From the NCBI GenBank assembly GCA_028875135.1, contig JAPPFQ010000758.1:1-6816 (forward strand): a DNA stretch of 6,816 nucleotides. Reading direction: 5' to 3'. The DNA is from Acidobacteriota bacterium. Lineage in GTDB: Bacteria > Acidobacteriota > Terriglobia > Versatilivoradales > Versatilivoraceae. Positions 5,209 through 6,816 of the stretch are shown one piece after another. Made by a program: the position numbers and the translations under genes. The notes under the pieces were generated by a model that worked only from the letters and a program-made list of their open reading frames with translations, ran no database searches and was not told the DNA's origin. Position 1 is the stretch's first letter. Each line of letters begins with the position of its first letter.

Positions 5209-5865
5209 TTAACGAACTTTAGCGGAGGCGGGGGGTGCTGGTTCGTCATGGGTCTTCTCCGTATGTTCACTAACATGATTTGCAGGCAAGAACTCGACCA
5301 TGTCGACTTCCGATGCAGGGATCAGTATATGGGAAACTCCTTCGATTGGTCTTCGCTTGTTTCCGTCCAACCACTCACATTCTTCGATCAGGAAATGTTT
5401 TTCGTCCGGTCGGCTAGGCCACTCCTTCGGCCAGCCGTATAAGCGCCGTTCTCCCTTTAGATGCAATGCGACATAGCAGTTGCGGTGGAAAGCGAAGGCC
5501 GAATACTGCGCAGATTGGTACGAACTCTGTCGCGTCACATTCAAACGACGAAGAAAGCCGTGCACTGTATCGTTGTTCCAAGCGTAGGCGGAAATCAGGC
5601 CGAACACGACCGATACGGCAACCAATACAATGACCTCCCAGGTACCGCTGCGTGTAAAAGTCCACCCTCCAAGGGCTGGTGCCCATAAGACAAACTGAGC
5701 GCCCAGATGAATGAATATGGTGAAAATGAAGGCTCTGACCATCACATCGAATCCGCTCGGTTTGGGATTCGATATAAGCGATTGGAAGATGCTCGCTGCC
5801 ACTAACCCAGGCAGAAGAAACATGAGTACATTGATAGCGTCACTGGACGCCCATTTTATTGGCAT
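5209..5865 (-). CDS. DUF6338-like membrane protein
   Basis: This 218-residue protein has three predicted membrane segments (about residues 10-30, 42-62, 76-96), with no cleavable signal evident. A cytosolic domain follows whose pattern, YVALHLKGERRLYGWPKEWPS (131-151), HFLIEECEWL (157-166) and GVSHILIPASEVDMVEFL (176-193), I recognise as the DUF6338 family. The tail is polar and proline-rich (EPAPPASAKVR). The family has no established biochemical role that I can state. The start ATG at 5865 is preceded by a poor Shine-Dalgarno sequence (TTTAAGC) and overlaps by ten bases the end of the broken reading frame upstream, so coupling is possible. By eye its base composition is more AT-rich than that of the Sel1 genes, consistent with separate acquisition. 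The gene is followed by a tiny proline-rich ORF and lies between repeat copies R2 and R5. Confidence 0.75.
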   Translation of the reverse strand: MPIKWASSDAINVLMFLLPGLVAASIFQSLISNPKPSGFDVMVRAFIFTIFIHLGAQFVLWAPALGGWTFTRSGTWEVIVLVAVSVVFGLISAYAWNNDTVHGFLRRLNVTRQSSYQSAQYSAFAFHRNCYVALHLKGERRLYGWPKEWPSRPDEKHFLIEECEWLDGNKRRPIEGVSHILIPASEVDMVEFLPANHVSEHTEKTHDEPAPPASAKVR

Positions 5866-6044
5866 AGCTTAAAATACCGCTCTTCTTTCCTCTTGGGGGT
5901 GTTGTCAATCGCCCTTAAATCTTGGCTCACCTCCGGCCCCATCTTGTGACGATGGTTATTCTGGCGGGCCTTGATCTTCATTACCGTGTACTGCTTGCCG
6001 GCGTTACCGGTAGAGCCGGCATCTTCAAGGTATAGCAGATGCAT
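5856..6044 (-). pseudogene. DUF3800 N-terminal remnant fused to unrelated sequence
   Basis: From the ATG at 6044 the frame begins MHLLYLEDAGSTGNAGKQYTV, which matches the very conserved opening of DUF3800 proteins (MHLLYLDDSGS...GN...F/YxV), a family with an RNase H-like fold. After about 21 residues the resemblance ends. The remaining roughly 41 residues (KIKARQNNHRHKMGPEVSQD, then LRAIDNTPKRK and so on) are unlike the family, which is normally over 200 residues long. There is no Shine-Dalgarno sequence before the ATG. Part of the new tail coincides with the repeat-like segment R5. I read this as the leftover 5' end of a deleted DUF3800 gene. The frame ends ten bases inside the DUF6338 gene. 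Confidence 0.5.
5893..5936 (+). repeat. Possible left-end fragment of the dispersed repeat, copy R5
   Basis: GTTGTCAATCGCCCTTAAAT followed by CTTGGCTCACCTCCGG resembles the left part of R2 (GTTGTTGAATTGCCGGAAAA, then TCTTTGCTCACACCGAA) at roughly two bases in three, in the same orientation as the other copies. No right half follows. It is weaker than the other copies and may be chance. Confidence 0.4.
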
Positions 6045-6162
6045 TGGGGCAGGGAAGCTAGCGGGCGGAGGGAGCGAAGGGAGGGGTGTTAATGCAGCCG
6101 GGTTAGCCGAAGGCTTTACGGACCGCCGAGGCAGCCCTCCCAACCGCAGTATGATTCTGGAG

Positions 6163-6189
6163 GATCAACCGAATGGTTGTCAATTGATC
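6163..6189. repeat. Nested inverted repeat left of R3
   Basis: GATCAA at 6163-6168 pairs with TTGATC at 6184-6189; alternatively AACC pairs with GGTT around a GAAT loop inside it. It lies 12 bases before the left end of repeat R3. It could be a small hairpin or an operator; nothing else supports a role. Confidence 0.25.
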
Positions 6190-6201
6190 TTGTGGGGGAA
6201 T

Positions 6202-6375
6202 CAGGGGGCGTTGTTGAATTGTCGGAAAAATTGCCGGGAAAATGTTGCTCACACCCGAATATTGGAAGAGGTCGGATGCATTTGGGACATGGACCCTTGA
6301 TAGGAGACCATTCCAACACCCTGATCGACAAGGGACTATAGAACTGCCGATCCCATTATTCGACAAAATACCCTG
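6202..6375 (+). repeat. Dispersed inverted-end repeat, copy R3
   Basis: About 174 bp. The left end reads CAGGGGGCGTTGTTGAA and the reverse complement of the right end CAGGGTATTTTGTCGAA, both variants of the family end. Interior blocks shared with R1 and R2 are TTGCTCACACCCGAA, GGAAGAGG, GGAGACCATTCC, AACACCCTGATCG, CAAGGGAC and AGAACTGCCGATCC. It has an extra stretch of about 15 bases near the left end, where a CGGAAAA-like block is repeated. It stops 39 bases before the channel start codon. Confidence 0.7.
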
Positions 6376-6414
6376 TTGCCTCCCATTAGCTAGCCTCTCT
6401 AGAAAGGAAACACC

Positions 6415-6766
6415 ATGCCTACCCTCAAGACCGTAATCGAAGACAGTACAACCATCCATGGACGCTTGTTCGACTTGACCATCCAACTTCTCATTGCCGT
6501 GTCGATTGTCAGTTTCTCGATTGAAACGCTGCCGGGGCTCTCCCCGTTCACAAGGGAGCTACTCAGAGGAATCGAAGGTGTAACGGTGGGAATTTTCTCC
6601 GTTGAGTACATCCTAAGAATCATTGTTGCCGATCGCAGAATGCGGTTCATCACTAGCTTTTTCGGCATTGTCGATCTGCTAGCAATCCTTCCCTTTTACG
6701 TTTCTACAGGTTTGGATCTTCGCTCTCTTCGAGTCCTTCGGTTTTTTCGCCTATTTCAATTATTCA
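6415..6766 (+). CDS. Voltage-gated ion channel, S1-S4 part, interrupted at its 3' side
   Basis: The first 117 residues match the voltage-sensor half of a bacterial six-helix voltage-gated (probably potassium) channel. S1 is about residues 18-36, S2 52-71 (with VEYILRI, a typical S2 end), S3 78-96 (GIVDLLAILPFY) and S4 100-117 (LRSLRVLRFFRLFQLF), with arginines R103, R106, R109 and R112 at every third position. The start ATG has AAGGA six to seven bases upstream. The pore half (S5, selectivity filter, S6) is missing. From 6767 the sequence stops looking like a channel, and the open frame ends at a TAG at 6793-6795 after AGT (S118) and eight further unrelated codons. The break coincides with the start of a group II intron-like sequence, inside codon 118. 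The gene is either split by an intron, with the 3' exon beyond the window, or simply inactivated. Confidence 0.8.
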
Positions 6767-6816
6767 GTGCGCCGTGGAAAGGCGCCTTCTTCTAGCGGGT
6801 GCGAACCCCGCCCAAC
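6767..6816 (+). mobile_element. Probable 5' end of a group II intron (runs off the window)
   Basis: The sequence begins GTGCGCC, which fits the group II intron 5' consensus GTGYG, exactly where the channel homology ends. GCGCC (6769-6773) pairs with GGCGC (6781-6785) around a GTGGAAA loop, and GCGGG (6795-6799) pairs with CCCGC (6807-6811) around a seven-base loop TGCGAAC. Consecutive short GC hairpins near the 5' end are what intron domain I usually shows. Domains V and VI and any reverse transcriptase/maturase would lie beyond the window, so the call rests on about 50 bases and on the interruption of the channel. Confidence 0.5.

Larger units (their letters stand above)
6045..6414. other. 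Intergenic region upstream of the ion-channel gene
   Basis: Apart from repeat copy R3 I see no gene here. The part from 6045 to 6090 is rich in G and A on the + strand. A nested inverted repeat lies at 6163-6189. The leader after R3 ends in AAAGGAAACACC, the ribosome binding site of the channel gene. Confidence 0.5.

Noticed and set aside
3052..6375. Integron cassette array with attC sites
   Set aside because: The repeat ends do contain GTTGAAT (GTTRRRY-like) and ATTCAAC (RYYYAAC-like), and genes sit singly between copies. But the two core-like motifs occur in the opposite order to attC (GTTRRRY first, RYYYAAC last), the repeats are longer than usual attC sites, genes face both ways, and no integrase is present.
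6103..6486. 127-codon minus-strand open frame over repeat R3
   Set aside because: It runs through the repeat and into the antisense of the channel gene, with no domain and no ribosome binding site.
6767..6816. tRNA gene
   Set aside because: GCGGG-TGCGAAC-CCCGC looks like a T-arm, but there is no matching acceptor, D-arm or anticodon arm upstream and the TTC of the T-loop is TGC; an intron hairpin explains it better.
1..6816. CRISPR array, rRNA genes or a phage-defence operon
   Set aside because: No regularly spaced short direct repeats, no rRNA signatures, and no effector set beyond isolated families (BrnA, DUF6338, a DUF3800 stub); the context does not support a complete defence system.

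Overview
The window is a piece of a bacterial chromosome or accessory island of moderately high GC. Several proteins carry signal peptides, and the families present (Sel1 repeats, BrnA, DUF6338, a group II intron-like sequence) fit a Gram-negative environmental bacterium. The sequence alone does not fix a phylum.

Left part (1-2891). The 3' end of a formylglycine-generating-enzyme/sulfatase-modifying-factor-like gene on the + strand converges, with a 13-base gap, on a four-gene minus-strand cluster. In transcription order this is: a secreted six-repeat Sel1 protein, a secreted degenerate staphylococcal-nuclease-like protein, a second secreted Sel1 protein, and a BrnA-type antitoxin with no BrnT partner. 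Spacings are 86, 38 and 44 bases and each gene has a Shine-Dalgarno-like sequence, so it looks like one operon.

Right part (2892-6816). This is a patchwork of unrelated single genes: a small cupin (+), a membrane-anchored alpha/beta hydrolase (-), a DUF6338-like membrane protein followed by a tiny proline-rich ORF (-), a broken DUF3800 remnant (-), and a voltage-gated ion channel (+). Between them lie copies of an unnamed ~155-175 bp repeat, all in the same orientation: three near full length (3052-3208, 4761-4932, 6202-6375), one right-end fragment (3728-3790) and one possible left-end fragment (5893-5936). The best copies have inverted ends close to CAGGGAACGTTGTTGAA. One copy supplies the stop codon and last six residues of the hydrolase; another ends 27 bases before its start codon.

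At the far right the channel ORF breaks off right after its S4 voltage sensor. From 6767 the sequence reads GTGCGCC and forms two short hairpins, which looks like the 5' end of a group II intron inserted in the channel gene and running out of the window.

No complete new defence or metabolic system is visible. The most unusual signals are the same-direction repeat family that separates single genes, the probable intron-split channel, the 111-bp proline-rich tandem duplication behind DUF6338, and the Sel1/nuclease-like/Sel1/orphan-BrnA operon.
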